Numbered from the stretch's first letter, positions 1-8,829 are shown. The stretch is 50,341 nt of DNA from an uncultured Paenibacillus sp. (GCA_937895345.1 CALAWP010000099.1:1-50341); one strand, 5' to 3'. Numbers and translations: made by a program. The notes: generated from the letters alone by a model not told the origin.

Positions 1-62
1 CTCGGGTGCTGGAAAATGACTCGAAGTTATGTTCTAGAAATACTATACGAGGAGTTATAGCT

Positions 63-1022
63 ATGTCATTCCAAGCCATTCAGAAGCTGGCAGAACAAGT
101 CAAGAACAATGTAGGGAAAGTTATTGTCGGCAAGGAATCGATGGCGGAGATGCTGTTTATCGGTCTTGTCACCTCCGGGCATGTGCTGTTGGAAGACGTG
201 CCCGGCACCGGCAAAACGATGCTGGCCAAATCGTTGGCCAAATCGCTTTCGCTCGATTTTAAGCGCATACAATTTACCCCGGATTTGCTGCCGTCGGATT
301 TGAGCGGAATTCATTATTACAATCAGAAGTCAGGCGACTTTCAATTTCGGCCGGGGCCGCTGTTTACGAATCTGCTTCTTGCGGATGAGATCAACCGCGC
401 CACGCCGCGCACGCAGTCCAGCCTTCTCGAATGCATGGAGGAGCGGCAAGTGAGCATCGACGGCGAGACGATGACGCTGCAGCGTCCGTTTATGGTCATA
501 GCCACGCAAAATCCGATCGAGCATCAGGGCACGTTTCCGCTGCCGGAAGCGCAGCTGGACCGGTTTTTGTTCAAGCTGAAGATGGGTTATCCTTCGACGG
601 AAGAAGGGTTGCAGCTGCTCCACCGGTTCAGGGAAAGCGATCCGCTGGATGCGCTGGAGCCGGTGGCGGGCGCCGCCGAGCTGGAAGCTGCCGGCCAAGC
701 CTGCCGGAAAGTGGCCGCATCGAACGATATTCTTCGTTATATGCTGGAGATCGTGGAGGCCACTCGAAGCCGCGACGACGTCGCCGTCGGGGTCAGTCCG
801 CGCGGCAGCCAGGCGCTTCTTCGCGCTTGCCAGGTGCATGCCGCGCTGCGCGGGAGAGATTATCTCATTCCCGACGATGTCAAGGCGATGGCGGTTCCGG
901 TGCTGGCGCACCGGCTGTCGGTCCGTTCGTTGTCCAGAGACGGAGACCTTGGCGCTCGCATTATACAGGATATCGTTTCGCGGCAGCCGGTGCCGTCCGA
1001 AGCGAATATTCCGGTCCGTTAG
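63..1022 (+). CDS. MoxR-family AAA+ ATPase
   Basis: A 319-residue MoxR-type AAA+ ATPase, a chaperone-like ATPase thought to help assemble or activate envelope or secreted proteins. The Walker A motif (GTGKT) lies near residue 47, and the Walker B (LLADEINRA) and sensor region (ATQNPIEHQGTFPLPEAQLDRF) are intact and typical of the family. An in-frame ATG exists at 6, but the ATG at 63 follows GAGGAG at good distance and starts with the usual family N-terminus, so I chose it. It is the first gene of a compact operon with DUF58 (9 nt downstream) and DUF4129 genes, the classic MoxR neighbourhood. The exact client is unknown. The family call is secure; the physiological role is inferred. Confidence 0.95.
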   Translation: MSFQAIQKLAEQVKNNVGKVIVGKESMAEMLFIGLVTSGHVLLEDVPGTGKTMLAKSLAKSLSLDFKRIQFTPDLLPSDLSGIHYYNQKSGDFQFRPGPLFTNLLLADEINRATPRTQSSLLECMEERQVSIDGETMTLQRPFMVIATQNPIEHQGTFPLPEAQLDRFLFKLKMGYPSTEEGLQLLHRFRESDPLDALEPVAGAAELEAAGQACRKVAASNDILRYMLEIVEATRSRDDVAVGVSPRGSQALLRACQVHAALRGRDYLIPDDVKAMAVPVLAHRLSVRSLSRDGDLGARIIQDIVSRQPVPSEANIPVR

Positions 1023-1031
1023 GCGCGCGCT

Positions 1032-2150
1032 ATGGCAGTATTCTGGTTCGCACTTACGGCCGCGGCCGTCCTGATCGCTCAAGGCGCGCTGTTCAAGCGG
1101 CTGGTCATGCGCAAGCTTGGCTATCGGCGCCATTTCAAGCAGGCCGCTTGTTACCAGGGCGATGAGATCGAGCTCGTCGAAGTGATCGCCAACGACAAAT
1201 GGCTGCCCGTTCCGTGGCTGAGGGCGGAGTCGCAGCTGGACTCGTCGCTGCGGTTTCGGCAAGCGGACAATTTTGCGGTGAGCAGCGGGCAAATCTATCA
1301 AAACCACCGGAGCTTTTTCAGTATGGCCCCTTTCACGAGAATAACCCGCACGCATAAGCTGACTGCGCTCAAACGCGGCTGGTACAAGCTGAATACGGTG
1401 ACGCTGACCGGCGGCGATTTGCTCGGAGCGCACCGGTTGTCGCTTCAAATTCCGCTCGAGGGCGAGCTGATCGTCTACCCCCGCCCGGCCGACGTATCGA
1501 TCAGCGAGCTGGCCAGCCACAGCTGGCAAGGCAATCAAAGCGTGAAGCGGTTTATCGTTCACGACCCGTTCGTCATTGCCGGAACACGGGATTATGCGCC
1601 GGGAGATTCGTACCGGTCCGTCAATTGGAAGGCAACCGCCCGAACGGGAAAGCTGCAGGTATATCAATACGACTATACGGCGGACCGGCGGCTGATGATT
1701 TATTTGAACGTGGAAGACGGGGAAGGCATGTGGCGAAGCGTCACCAACGAACCGCTGATAGAAAGCGGGATCGAGTTGGCGGCGGGAGCGGCGGCGGCGG
1801 CCGTCCGGGAAGGGATGGAGGCCGGCTTCTCCGCCAACATGCCGATGCACGGCCGGACCGGCAGCGTATGCTTGGAGCCGGGCGGAGGCGGGGAGCATCT
1901 GCTTGCCATGCTGGAAACGATGGCCAAGCTGCAGTTGGAGCGGACCGAAACGTTCGGCGAGCTGCTGGAGAGGGCGCTGCAAAGCGGCTTTTCGGGACGC
2001 GACGTGCTACTTTTATCTTCCTACTGGAACGAAGAGCTTGAATTTCAGGCCAATCGGCTGAGAGGCCGCGGCAACTCCGTTTCGCTGATGCTGTTGACCG
2101 AAAGCGTATCGGACGGCCGTGCGGGCGGCGAAGGAGGCAGAAGCGCATGA
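1032..2150 (+). CDS. DUF58 domain-containing protein
   Basis: A 372-residue protein with an N-terminal hydrophobic stretch (about residues 2-18) and a central DUF58 signature (RDYAPGDSYRSVNWKATARTG, about residues 187-207), followed by a von Willebrand A-like C-terminal half. DUF58 proteins are standard partners of MoxR ATPases and are probably membrane-anchored adaptors or clients. The gene starts 9 nt after moxR and overlaps the next gene by 4 nt (ATGA), so all three are probably translated together. The C-terminus is short and glycine/arginine-rich. The function has not been established biochemically in this family, so only family and context are claimed. Confidence 0.9.
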   Translation: MAVFWFALTAAAVLIAQGALFKRLVMRKLGYRRHFKQAACYQGDEIELVEVIANDKWLPVPWLRAESQLDSSLRFRQADNFAVSSGQIYQNHRSFFSMAPFTRITRTHKLTALKRGWYKLNTVTLTGGDLLGAHRLSLQIPLEGELIVYPRPADVSISELASHSWQGNQSVKRFIVHDPFVIAGTRDYAPGDSYRSVNWKATARTGKLQVYQYDYTADRRLMIYLNVEDGEGMWRSVTNEPLIESGIELAAGAAAAAVREGMEAGFSANMPMHGRTGSVCLEPGGGGEHLLAMLETMAKLQLERTETFGELLERALQSGFSGRDVLLLSSYWNEELEFQANRLRGRGNSVSLMLLTESVSDGRAGGEGGRSA

Positions 2151-3490
2151 GCGACATGGATCGATGGACGGCCGGCATCGCCGCATTCGGCAAAGGCGCG
2201 GCGGAGCTGCTGTTTTATTTGCCTGTCGTCATTATAACGGCCGTTTACGCGTTTCCCGACGGCGGCATGGTTTGGTGGCTCGCCGCATTGCTGCTTTGCT
2301 ACGCGGCTCCCGCTCTCGTTGTTCGCGGCGGAAGCATTTCGTTATGGAAACGACTGCTCGGCACGGCGGCGGCGGGCGCGCTGGCCGCGGCGGCGTCTCT
2401 GCTGTTGGCTGGAGAACCGATTGCGCCGCTGCCGTTTTTGGCCTGCACGGTTATCGGCGCTTACGTCGGCTGGAAGGGCGCGGCTCAGCTGCTGCACGGA
2501 TGGACGAACAGCTTCAACGGGGGCTATATGCTGGCCGGCGTATTGGCTTATTTGGCCATAATGCCGTTCAAGAGAACGGTTCCGGGGTTGGACGATTACG
2601 GCGTGGTCTTGACGGCGGGAGGCATGGCGTCCATCGTCGCCTTTATGCTGATTGTCAACGAACGCCATGTGGGAACGGAAACGGCCGAATCGGGCCAGTC
2701 CGCCTCGGCTTCGCAATCCCGGCGCTACAATCGCATTCTGATCTCGATGCTGGCGGCTGTTATATTCGTTATTGCGCTGTTTCGGCAAGTGCAGGAACGG
2801 TTGGAGGAGACGATCGGCAGTCTGTTCCGGGAGCTGATGGCCTGGCTTACCCGTGAACGGGAAGAAGAACCCGACGTGCGGGAAACTCCCGTCCAGGAGC
2901 CGATGCCCGATATGTTTCCCCCGGCAGAACCGCGAGAGCCTTCCAAGCTGATGCAGCTGATCGAGTTGATTTTGCAACTGGCGATCTATGCGGCATTGGC
3001 GGTATTTGCGGTATGGTTTGTGTTCTGGGGAGCCAAAAGGCTGGCCGTGCTTGTCCGATGGCTTTGGGCCCGGCTGCAGGATAGGAAATCGGCCGATCGA
3101 AGCGATTCGGAAGCTTTCACAGACGAGGTGGAGCAGCTGCTGACCTTCGCCACCTGGAGAGATCAGGTCAAAAACCGCTTCAGGCGGCAAGGGGAAGAGG
3201 GAGGCAAAGGCTGGAACGATCTGCGCACCAATGCGGAGCGCGCCAAATATTTGTACGTCCAGCTGATTAAAGCCAACGTCAAGAGAGGGTACGAGCCGAA
3301 GGCCTGTAAGACGCCGAGGGAAACGGCGGCGGAGCTGCCGCTGCTGACGGCGTCGGCGCCGGAAGAGCAGGCGGAGTGGGGCCGGTTCATCCGCGCTTAC
3401 GAAGCGGCGCGATACGGGAACAAATCGCTTGACGGCGAAGAAATGGACAAATACAAGGCGCTGCTTGAGAAGCGGAGCCAAACGAAATAA
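2147..3490 (+). CDS. Multi-pass membrane protein with C-terminal DUF4129
   Basis: A 447-residue membrane protein. Several hydrophobic helices fill about residues 15-230, an acidic/proline linker follows (about 240-265), then another membrane helix (about 270-300) and a cytosolic DUF4129-like tail (AKYLYVQLIKANVKRGYEPK, then RFIRAYEAARYG). In related Bacillota this third slot often holds a TgpA-like protein with a transglutaminase domain of 700 residues or more. No transglutaminase Cys-His-Asp core is visible here, so this is the DUF4129 part without the enzyme. The start overlaps the DUF58 stop by ATGA and the stop codon lies inside the shared terminator palindrome. It probably works with MoxR/DUF58 at the membrane. 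Confidence 0.8.
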   Translation: MSDMDRWTAGIAAFGKGAAELLFYLPVVIITAVYAFPDGGMVWWLAALLLCYAAPALVVRGGSISLWKRLLGTAAAGALAAAASLLLAGEPIAPLPFLACTVIGAYVGWKGAAQLLHGWTNSFNGGYMLAGVLAYLAIMPFKRTVPGLDDYGVVLTAGGMASIVAFMLIVNERHVGTETAESGQSASASQSRRYNRILISMLAAVIFVIALFRQVQERLEETIGSLFRELMAWLTREREEEPDVRETPVQEPMPDMFPPAEPREPSKLMQLIELILQLAIYAALAVFAVWFVFWGAKRLAVLVRWLWARLQDRKSADRSDSEAFTDEVEQLLTFATWRDQVKNRFRRQGEEGGKGWNDLRTNAERAKYLYVQLIKANVKRGYEPKACKTPRETAAELPLLTASAPEEQAEWGRFIRAYEAARYGNKSLDGEEMDKYKALLEKRSQTK

Positions 3491-3512
3491 CGGCTGCATG
3501 CAGCCGTTATTT
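3485..3512. terminator. Bidirectional intrinsic terminator, perfect 14-bp palindrome
   Basis: The arms AAATAACGGCTGCA (3485-3498) and TGCAGCCGTTATTT (3499-3512) are perfectly complementary and end in A/T runs on both strands. The stop codons of the convergent DUF4129 and bdr genes both lie inside the hairpin, so it serves both transcripts. Confidence 0.85.
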
Positions 3513-4511
3513 TATTTGATCGGACTCTTCCGGAGGAAGTCCCAGCATATGCGCGGCAATTTTCCGTCCGTGAAACCGGCCCGTTTCGATAAAGATTTCG
3601 TTCGCTTCGTGCCGAGAGGCGACGACTCCCGCCAAATAGATGCCGGGCACGTTCGTCTCCATCGTCTCCTCATGGAACGTCGGATATCCTTCGGGTTCGA
3701 TCGTGACGCCGGCGGCGGACAGAAATCCTCGGTCGGGATGGAAGCCGGTCAGCGCCAGCACAAAATCGTTCGGTATAACGGCAAGGCCTTCGGGCTCTTC
3801 GACGACGATATCGCGATTGCGAATTTCCCGGACGACGGAGCGGAACCGCATCGCGATTTTTCCTTTGGCTACTTTCCCTTCAAAGACGGGCCGCACCCAC
3901 GGCTTAATACTGGAGGAATAAGATTCGCCCCGGTAGACGACGGTCACCTCCGCGCCTGTCCTCTCCAGCTCGAGGGCGGCGTCGATGGCGGAGTTGCTCC
4001 CGCCGATAACGGCCACTTTCAAGCCGGCGTAAGGATGCGCCTCTCGGAAAAAGTGGCTCACCTTGTCGCTGTCTTCGCCGGGGACGCCCAGCCGGTTCGG
4101 GTGGTCGAAGTAGCCGGTCGCAATCACGACGTGCTTGCACCGGTATTCGAGCGGTTCGCCAAACCGGTCTTCGGCGCGCAACACAAAATATCCGCCTTCC
4201 CGTTCGATGGCGTTGACGGCGACAAATGGCTGAATGCGCAGCTCGTGACGCTGCGCGACGGTGCGGTAATAATTAAGCGCCTCCAGCCGGGACGGCTTCT
4301 CTTGGGCCGTCGTAAACGGCACGCCGCCGATTTCGAGCATTTCGGGCGAGCTGAAGAAGTGCATGTAAGTCGGATATTGAGAAATGGAATGGACGATATT
4401 GCGTTTTTCGATAATAAGCGGTATGATGCCGGCCTTTTGCAATTCGATTCCGGCAGCCAATCCGCACGGGCCGGCTCCGATAATAATCGTATGCTCCAGG
4501 GTATCGTTCAT
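3507..4511 (-). CDS. bdr: YpdA/Bdr-family bacillithiol disulfide reductase
   Basis: A 334-residue FAD/NAD(P)H flavoprotein. The N-terminal FAD fold is IIIGAGPCGLAAGIEL (about residues 9-24), and a second Rossmann motif, VAVIGGSNSAIDAALELE, lies near residue 165. There is no thioredoxin-reductase CxxC, as expected for YpdA, which recycles oxidised bacillithiol (BSSB) to BSH with NADPH. Length and motif order match the family. The start is preceded by AGGAGG nine bases upstream. The gene is monocistronic, convergent with the envelope operon, and points to a low-GC-type Bacillota thiol economy. Confidence 0.85.
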   Translation of the reverse strand: MNDTLEHTIIIGAGPCGLAAGIELQKAGIIPLIIEKRNIVHSISQYPTYMHFFSSPEMLEIGGVPFTTAQEKPSRLEALNYYRTVAQRHELRIQPFVAVNAIEREGGYFVLRAEDRFGEPLEYRCKHVVIATGYFDHPNRLGVPGEDSDKVSHFFREAHPYAGLKVAVIGGSNSAIDAALELERTGAEVTVVYRGESYSSSIKPWVRPVFEGKVAKGKIAMRFRSVVREIRNRDIVVEEPEGLAVIPNDFVLALTGFHPDRGFLSAAGVTIEPEGYPTFHEETMETNVPGIYLAGVVASRHEANEIFIETGRFHGRKIAAHMLGLPPEESDQIK

Positions 4512-4614
4512 GTTGCGGTTCCTCCTGTACTATAATAATGCGCTCTGCTCCGCATCACCTATAGCCATTGTACTTCGGACGGCCCGCATGCGCAAATTCG
4601 AAGCGGGACCGGTC

Positions 4615-4642
4615 TTGTGTCCGAATTGGATTATTGTATAAT
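4615..4642 (+). promoter_or_regulatory. SigA-type promoter for the 4692 gene
   Basis: TTGTGT (4615-4620), a 16-nt spacer and a consensus TATAAT (4637-4642), about 50 nt upstream of the start codon. Confidence 0.6.
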
Positions 4643-4691
4643 GGAAGGTAACGGATACGCACATTATATATAAGAGTATAGGGGGAACACC

Positions 4692-5216
4692 ATGCGTCGT
4701 CGGTTTGTTATCGAAGCGGTCATGGTCGCTACGTATGGGCATCTTCTCGTACCGAGCAGGCCAGTCGATTACGTTATACCTTATTCGTCCATAGCGGAGC
4801 TGTACGAGATGAAGGACAGTCCGGAGCCCGTGATGGACAATCCTGACGAGGATGCCCACGTCAAAGCGAAAATCAAGGAGCTTATAGCATTTTTCGAGGA
4901 TTCGCTGAATCGCAAAAAAATCGAAAAAGCGCTCAGCTCTCCTTGGCGGGAAAGCCCTCCGCTGCTGTTGAACGACACGATACAGTTCACGGTCGTTCAC
5001 GCGGTAGACAATGCGCAATACGGAGAACTGTTCGACCCGATCGAAACGGAGCTTCTCCTGACGGGGCTGCGGCTGAACATTCCGCTGCTGTCCGACCAGT
5101 TCGAATTTCAAGACCGGCTGATTGAGGCGGAAGTTCCCGTTCAAGTGTACGACATTGAAGATTTCGAGTTTGCGGTGGAAGAAGGAATCGCTCCGGTCGA
5201 CCTGGAGCTGCCTTAA
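4692..5216 (+). CDS. Conserved hypothetical protein, 174 residues
   Basis: I do not recognise a functional domain. The protein is acidic and soluble, with a basic start (MRRRF), a strongly acidic middle (about residues 38-55, EDAHVKAKIKELIAFFEDS) and an acidic C-terminus. No signal peptide or membrane helix is visible. It has its own promoter, a GGGGGAA ribosome binding site and a strong downstream terminator, so it is a stand-alone transcription unit between bdr and xerS. Codon use matches the neighbours, which suggests a core-genome gene. Existence is well supported; function is unknown. Confidence 0.8.
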   Translation: MRRRFVIEAVMVATYGHLLVPSRPVDYVIPYSSIAELYEMKDSPEPVMDNPDEDAHVKAKIKELIAFFEDSLNRKKIEKALSSPWRESPPLLLNDTIQFTVVHAVDNAQYGELFDPIETELLLTGLRLNIPLLSDQFEFQDRLIEAEVPVQVYDIEDFEFAVEEGIAPVDLELP

Positions 5217-5254
5217 TCCGGTTGCCGAACGGCCGCATGCCGCATATTCATATT

Positions 5255-5299
5255 AAGAAGCCTTCGGGGCCGCAATGGAGGCGGCTCCGGAGGCTTCTT
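5255..5299. terminator. Bidirectional terminator between the 4692 gene and xerS
   Basis: A 19-bp imperfect stem (AAGAAGCCTTCGGGGCCGC at 5255-5273, with a matching arm at 5281-5299 carrying two mismatches) and a short loop. It lies between convergent genes. Confidence 0.8.
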
Positions 5300-5314
5300 C
5301 ACCGTTTCGCGCTT

Positions 5315-6403
5315 TTATTCCGTCCCGTCCAGGCGGCGGTCGATCGCCTCCGCCATCGTTTTGTCGGTTAGATGGGCGTAGATTTGCGTCGTTTCCGGGG
5401 AGGCGTGACCCAGTTGCTCTTGCGTCTTGTAAATATCGTTTTGCAAATAGTAGTCGGTTGCAAACGAATGGCGAAGCTTATGAACGGACAAATAAGGTTT
5501 GCCGAACCGCTTCGCATATTTGATCACCATCGCTTGAATGGCGCGTTTCGTCATGCGCGAGCCTTCGCTTTTGCCGTTGGCGATCGCAAGGAACAGCGCC
5601 TTTTCCCGTCTGGGCGCCTTGTAGCGGATGTCGCGCAGCTCCAGGTAGTTTTTTAAATCGTCGATGGCGTCGTGACGGAAATAAACGGGCGATTTGAACG
5701 TATCGTCGTTTTTGCCTTTGCGGTACACGTAGACAAGCTTTTTTTTCAGATCGACGTCTTCCACGTTCAGGTTGACCACCTCCGATACGCGAAGACCGGA
5801 ATGCAAGATCAGGCTGACAATGCAGGCGTCGCGGATGCTGTTGTGCTCATAAGCGTACAGCGCCTGCTTGTTGCCCGCCACTTCCGTGCCGTAATGCTCC
5901 CGGACGTAGGCGAGAAATTCGGCGATTTCATGCTCCTGCAGCAGCTTGCCTTCCAGCTTGGCGGCCGTATCCTTCGGCTTGTGCGTCCGCTTGATCGCCA
6001 CCTTGGCCATCACGTTCCGCTTGAGAAGCGGGTAGAAGTCGTCGTCCTCGGCGATCTGGCTCAAGTAATGGAACAAGGAGCGCAGCGAGGACAGCTTGCG
6101 GGAAATCGTCGTGCGGGTGTTCCGGTTTTCCTTGTAGGTCGACAAAAACATGCGGAAGCCGTCGATGCTTTCCATCTTGAGCTTTTCAAGCTCTTCCAGC
6201 TTCACATCCTTCATCGAAGATGCGGACGACAGCCCTTCCGCCATCAGCCAGTTCAGGAACGTTTCGTAGTCGCGCACATATTCCAGCAGCGAGGAAGGGG
6301 ACAGATCCGGAAGCTTATATTGAATAAATTGCTCGATATACCAGGGCATCGCCGGAAGACGGGCATCCAGTTCTTTGCGATCTTTTTCTTTTAAAATGTT
6401 CAT
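5315..6403 (-). CDS. xerS: Tyrosine recombinase XerS
   Basis: A 362-residue XerS-type tyrosine recombinase. The N-terminal core-binding (SAM-like) domain spans about residues 20-130. The catalytic domain contains Arg in HSGLRVSEVV, Lys in YRKGKNDD, HKLR, LGHAS and the nucleophile Tyr in TTQIYAHL, so the R-K-HxxR-H-Y set is complete. XerS resolves chromosome dimers at a dif-type site; it was first defined in streptococci and lactococci, but the family also occurs in Bacillales. An ATG at 6433 would add ten residues, but the ATG at 6403 is preceded by GGAG at 8 nt and gives the usual family start. It is divergent from the UbiA-family gene, with an unusual shared promoter. Confidence 0.9.
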   Translation of the reverse strand: MNILKEKDRKELDARLPAMPWYIEQFIQYKLPDLSPSSLLEYVRDYETFLNWLMAEGLSSASSMKDVKLEELEKLKMESIDGFRMFLSTYKENRNTRTTISRKLSSLRSLFHYLSQIAEDDDFYPLLKRNVMAKVAIKRTHKPKDTAAKLEGKLLQEHEIAEFLAYVREHYGTEVAGNKQALYAYEHNSIRDACIVSLILHSGLRVSEVVNLNVEDVDLKKKLVYVYRKGKNDDTFKSPVYFRHDAIDDLKNYLELRDIRYKAPRREKALFLAIANGKSEGSRMTKRAIQAMVIKYAKRFGKPYLSVHKLRHSFATDYYLQNDIYKTQEQLGHASPETTQIYAHLTDKTMAEAIDRRLDGTE

Positions 6404-6431
6404 AGGCATAACTCCGTTTCGCGTCGTTAGC

Positions 6432-6469
6432 ATCTATTGTATCAATGTGCGATTTGCGATACAATAGAT
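6432..6469. promoter_or_regulatory. Mirror-symmetric divergent promoter (12-bp inverted repeat)
   Basis: ATCTATTGTATC (6432-6443) and GATACAATAGAT (6458-6469) are perfect reverse complements around a 14-nt spacer. Read on the plus strand this gives TTGTAT-N17-TACAAT (6437-6442 and 6460-6465). Read on the minus strand the same bases give TTGTAT-N17-TACAAT again. One element could therefore drive both xerS (predicted leader about 26 nt) and the 6520 gene (about 48 nt). Confidence 0.65.
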
Positions 6470-6519
6470 TGGATTTGCTTGGAAACTGTGTCATTACGAT
6501 TGGAGGAAGTAAGGCTGTC

Positions 6520-7431
6520 ATGGATCAGGCATCTTATCCGCCGGACCGCAGCCGCGCGGACGCGCGGAGTTCGCTGCGGCTGTTTATTGCGCTCTTGAGA
6601 CCGAAGCAATGGACCAAAAATTTGCTGCTGTTCGCCGCGCCGTTGTTTTCGATCCGGCAAGTGTCGGGCGAGGAGCTGCTTTATTCGCTGCTGGGGTTTC
6701 TATTGTTTTGTTTTGTTTCCGGAGCGGTATATGTCTTGAACGATTATATGGACCGCGAAGCGGACCGGCTGCATGAGACGAAGCGGCATCGGCCGCTGGC
6801 CTCCGGCCGGCTGGACCCTAACGCGGCGCTTGCCGGAGGCGCGCTGCTGCTGATCGGTTCGCTGGCCGCCGCCATATGGGCGAAGCCGTTGTTCGCTTTG
6901 ATTTTATTCGTATATTTCGCCTTGAACATCGGTTATTCGCTTTACTTGAAACATCTCGTCATCCTGGACATCATGATCATTGCCGCCGGCTTTGTGCTGC
7001 GCGCGCTGGCCGGAGGAGTTATGATCGGCGTCTCGTTTACGCCGTGGTTCCTCTTGTGCACGATGCTGCTCTCGCTGTTTTTGGCCATCGGCAAAAGAAG
7101 GCATGAGCTGTCCATGCCGGCCAAGGAGGGAGAAGCTCACCGCAAGGTGCTCGGAAGCTATTCGATCGCGCTGCTCGATCAGCTGAACGGCATCGTGACG
7201 ACCAGCGCGATCATTTGTTATTCGTTGTTTACGTTTACGTCGGGGAGAACCATTCATCTGATGTGGACCATTCCGCTGGTACTGTACGGTATATTCCGCT
7301 ATTTGTATTTGATTCATATCGAAGGCAAGGGAGGCGCCCCGGACCGGATTTTGCTGGAGGACAAGCCCATTATGGCCGTCGTTATCTTATATGGCGTATC
7401 CGTCGCCGCGATCTTGCTTATCTTTGAATAA
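6520..7431 (+). CDS. Decaprenyl-phosphate phosphoribosyltransferase-like UbiA prenyltransferase
   Basis: A 303-residue UbiA-superfamily membrane enzyme with about nine hydrophobic helices. It carries the Asp-rich motif NDYMDREAD (N74, D75, D78, D82) and the following KRHRPLASG segment. The RPKQWTKNLLLFAAPLFS opening is typical of DPPR synthases, which transfer 5-phosphoribose from PRPP to a polyprenyl phosphate to supply pentose donors at the membrane. The ATG at 6520 follows TGGAGG by about 13 nt; upstream in-frame codons lie in the promoter. The next gene, a polytopic GT-C-like protein, begins 25 nt downstream and may use the lipid-linked pentose. The enzyme family is confident; the exact lipid is inferred. 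Confidence 0.85.
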   Translation: MDQASYPPDRSRADARSSLRLFIALLRPKQWTKNLLLFAAPLFSIRQVSGEELLYSLLGFLLFCFVSGAVYVLNDYMDREADRLHETKRHRPLASGRLDPNAALAGGALLLIGSLAAAIWAKPLFALILFVYFALNIGYSLYLKHLVILDIMIIAAGFVLRALAGGVMIGVSFTPWFLLCTMLLSLFLAIGKRRHELSMPAKEGEAHRKVLGSYSIALLDQLNGIVTTSAIICYSLFTFTSGRTIHLMWTIPLVLYGIFRYLYLIHIEGKGGAPDRILLEDKPIMAVVILYGVSVAAILLIFE

Positions 7432-7456
7432 TCCCGGTCAGGAGTAATGGAGAGAG

Positions 7457-8815
7457 ATGAACATGGCAACGTTAAAAGCCGCCAGCAAACGGGAGTCGTT
7501 TGCCGGTTATTTGTTTCGAGACAAGAAGGACAATTGGACCGCTGTCGTATTAATTGCTGTTTTTGCCGCCATTTATGTCATTTTGAATTACCCCTATGTT
7601 TCTTATATGAAGGCGAATGTCGACATGTTGATGCCCAGGAGCCCGTTTTACGGCGCGCCGTTTACGCTGAATCTGTTCAATTTCGATCCGTCGATGTATT
7701 ACGGTTACCCGAACATGACGGTCATCCATCCGTTTATGAATCTGGCGGGCGGTTCGCTGTCCTACGCCGCGTTGAAGACGGGGGCGGGCAACCTGTTGTT
7801 TCTGGGAATTCAAAGTCTGATCAACGGTTTGAGCGTGGCGCTGCTTTATTTAATCCTGCGAAGGGCGGAAGGCGAAAGAAGCCCGTTTCCATTGGCGCTC
7901 GCCGCCTGGTTCGGCGCGAGCTCGTACACGATGTTTTCGGCGCTGATCCCCGATTCTTATCCGTATGCGCAATGCCTGATCATCGCGTCGGTGCTTTATC
8001 TTACTTATTTGCGCAGCGCCGGCGAACGTGGAGCGGCGGGTCCGGCATTGGCCGCCCTGCTGAATTTTGGCGTCACCTCGACCAACTTGCTTACGTTTGC
8101 GGGGGCTTACGTCTTTAGTACGATGAACCGCCGTCTGTCCGAGAATATTCGCATTTGGGCCAAAGTCGCGGCTTTGTTCGTTGTTTTTGCGGCCGCGTTG
8201 ACCGGCCTGCAGCTTCTGCTGTTCGACGGAAAGTCCTGGATCAACAATTGGCAGCAGGGACTGAGCAACGGCGGATTCAGCTATGTCGCTCCATTTTCTT
8301 TCGAGCATCATTGGAAAGCCGTCTATATGATGTTCGTCAGCCCGGTGCTGTCGCCGGACGTTGCCTTGATCGATTCGGGCCTCGTCGCCATTGCGACCGA
8401 CCTGGCCAAGCCTTATCCCGTTTATGTATCCGCGATCGGCTTGCTGTTGCTTGCCCTGGCGGCCGCCGGCTGGATTCGGGGCTTCAAGCAGCGTGAAACG
8501 TGGACCTACGCCGTCTACATCCTGTTTGCCGTTGCGCTCCATCTGGTCGTGGGCTACGGTCTGGCCGCCTTCAAGTACGATTTGTATTTGTACGCGGGGC
8601 ATTATTTGTTCGCGCTGTTTGCGCTTGCGTCCATCGCCCTGAGATCCGTCAAATCCGCGCGGATGCGCAAGGCGGCCGTGGCGGTCATCGCGGCGATGGC
8701 GGCGGCGACTCTCGTTCATAACGTCTGGATGCATGGCGAAACGTTGAGCCGGATCGACAGCGCGTATGAGCAAATGGCGCTTCAAGATGCGGCGGCGGAG
8801 CGGCCCGGTTTCTGA
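7457..8815 (+). CDS. Polytopic membrane protein, possible GT-C-type glycosyltransferase
   Basis: A 452-residue integral membrane protein with roughly ten or more hydrophobic helices and a first extracytoplasmic loop of about 50 residues after helix 1 (after NYPYVSYMKAN). This layout, including acidic residues in the first loop (VDML, NFDPS), resembles GT-C-fold glycosyltransferases that use polyprenyl-phosphate sugars, but no family signature is certain. It follows the DPPR-synthase-like gene by 25 nt with no terminator, so the two form an operon. A plausible role is transferring the pentose from lipid to a wall polymer, or flipping the carrier; this is inferred from context. Two starts are possible: ATG 7457, or ATG 7463, which is better spaced from GGAG. 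Confidence 0.6.
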   Translation: MNMATLKAASKRESFAGYLFRDKKDNWTAVVLIAVFAAIYVILNYPYVSYMKANVDMLMPRSPFYGAPFTLNLFNFDPSMYYGYPNMTVIHPFMNLAGGSLSYAALKTGAGNLLFLGIQSLINGLSVALLYLILRRAEGERSPFPLALAAWFGASSYTMFSALIPDSYPYAQCLIIASVLYLTYLRSAGERGAAGPALAALLNFGVTSTNLLTFAGAYVFSTMNRRLSENIRIWAKVAALFVVFAAALTGLQLLLFDGKSWINNWQQGLSNGGFSYVAPFSFEHHWKAVYMMFVSPVLSPDVALIDSGLVAIATDLAKPYPVYVSAIGLLLLALAAAGWIRGFKQRETWTYAVYILFAVALHLVVGYGLAAFKYDLYLYAGHYLFALFALASIALRSVKSARMRKAAVAVIAAMAAATLVHNVWMHGETLSRIDSAYEQMALQDAAAERPGF

Positions 8816-8829
8816 CCGCCGTGGCCCCG

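Noticed and set aside
330..1982. 550-codon open frame on the minus strand over moxR and DUF58
   Set aside because: It is a shadow of GC-rich coding on the other strand: the product is Arg/Gln/His-rich without recognisable domain.
2342..3499. 385-codon minus-strand frame over the DUF4129 gene
   Set aside because: Same mirror effect; Arg/Gln-rich, no ribosome site, and it would end in the terminator.
6432..6469. Xer recombination (dif-like) site next to xerS
   Set aside because: The arms are 12 bp, but the 14-nt spacer is too long for tyrosine recombinase strand exchange (6-8 nt); the promoter reading explains it better.
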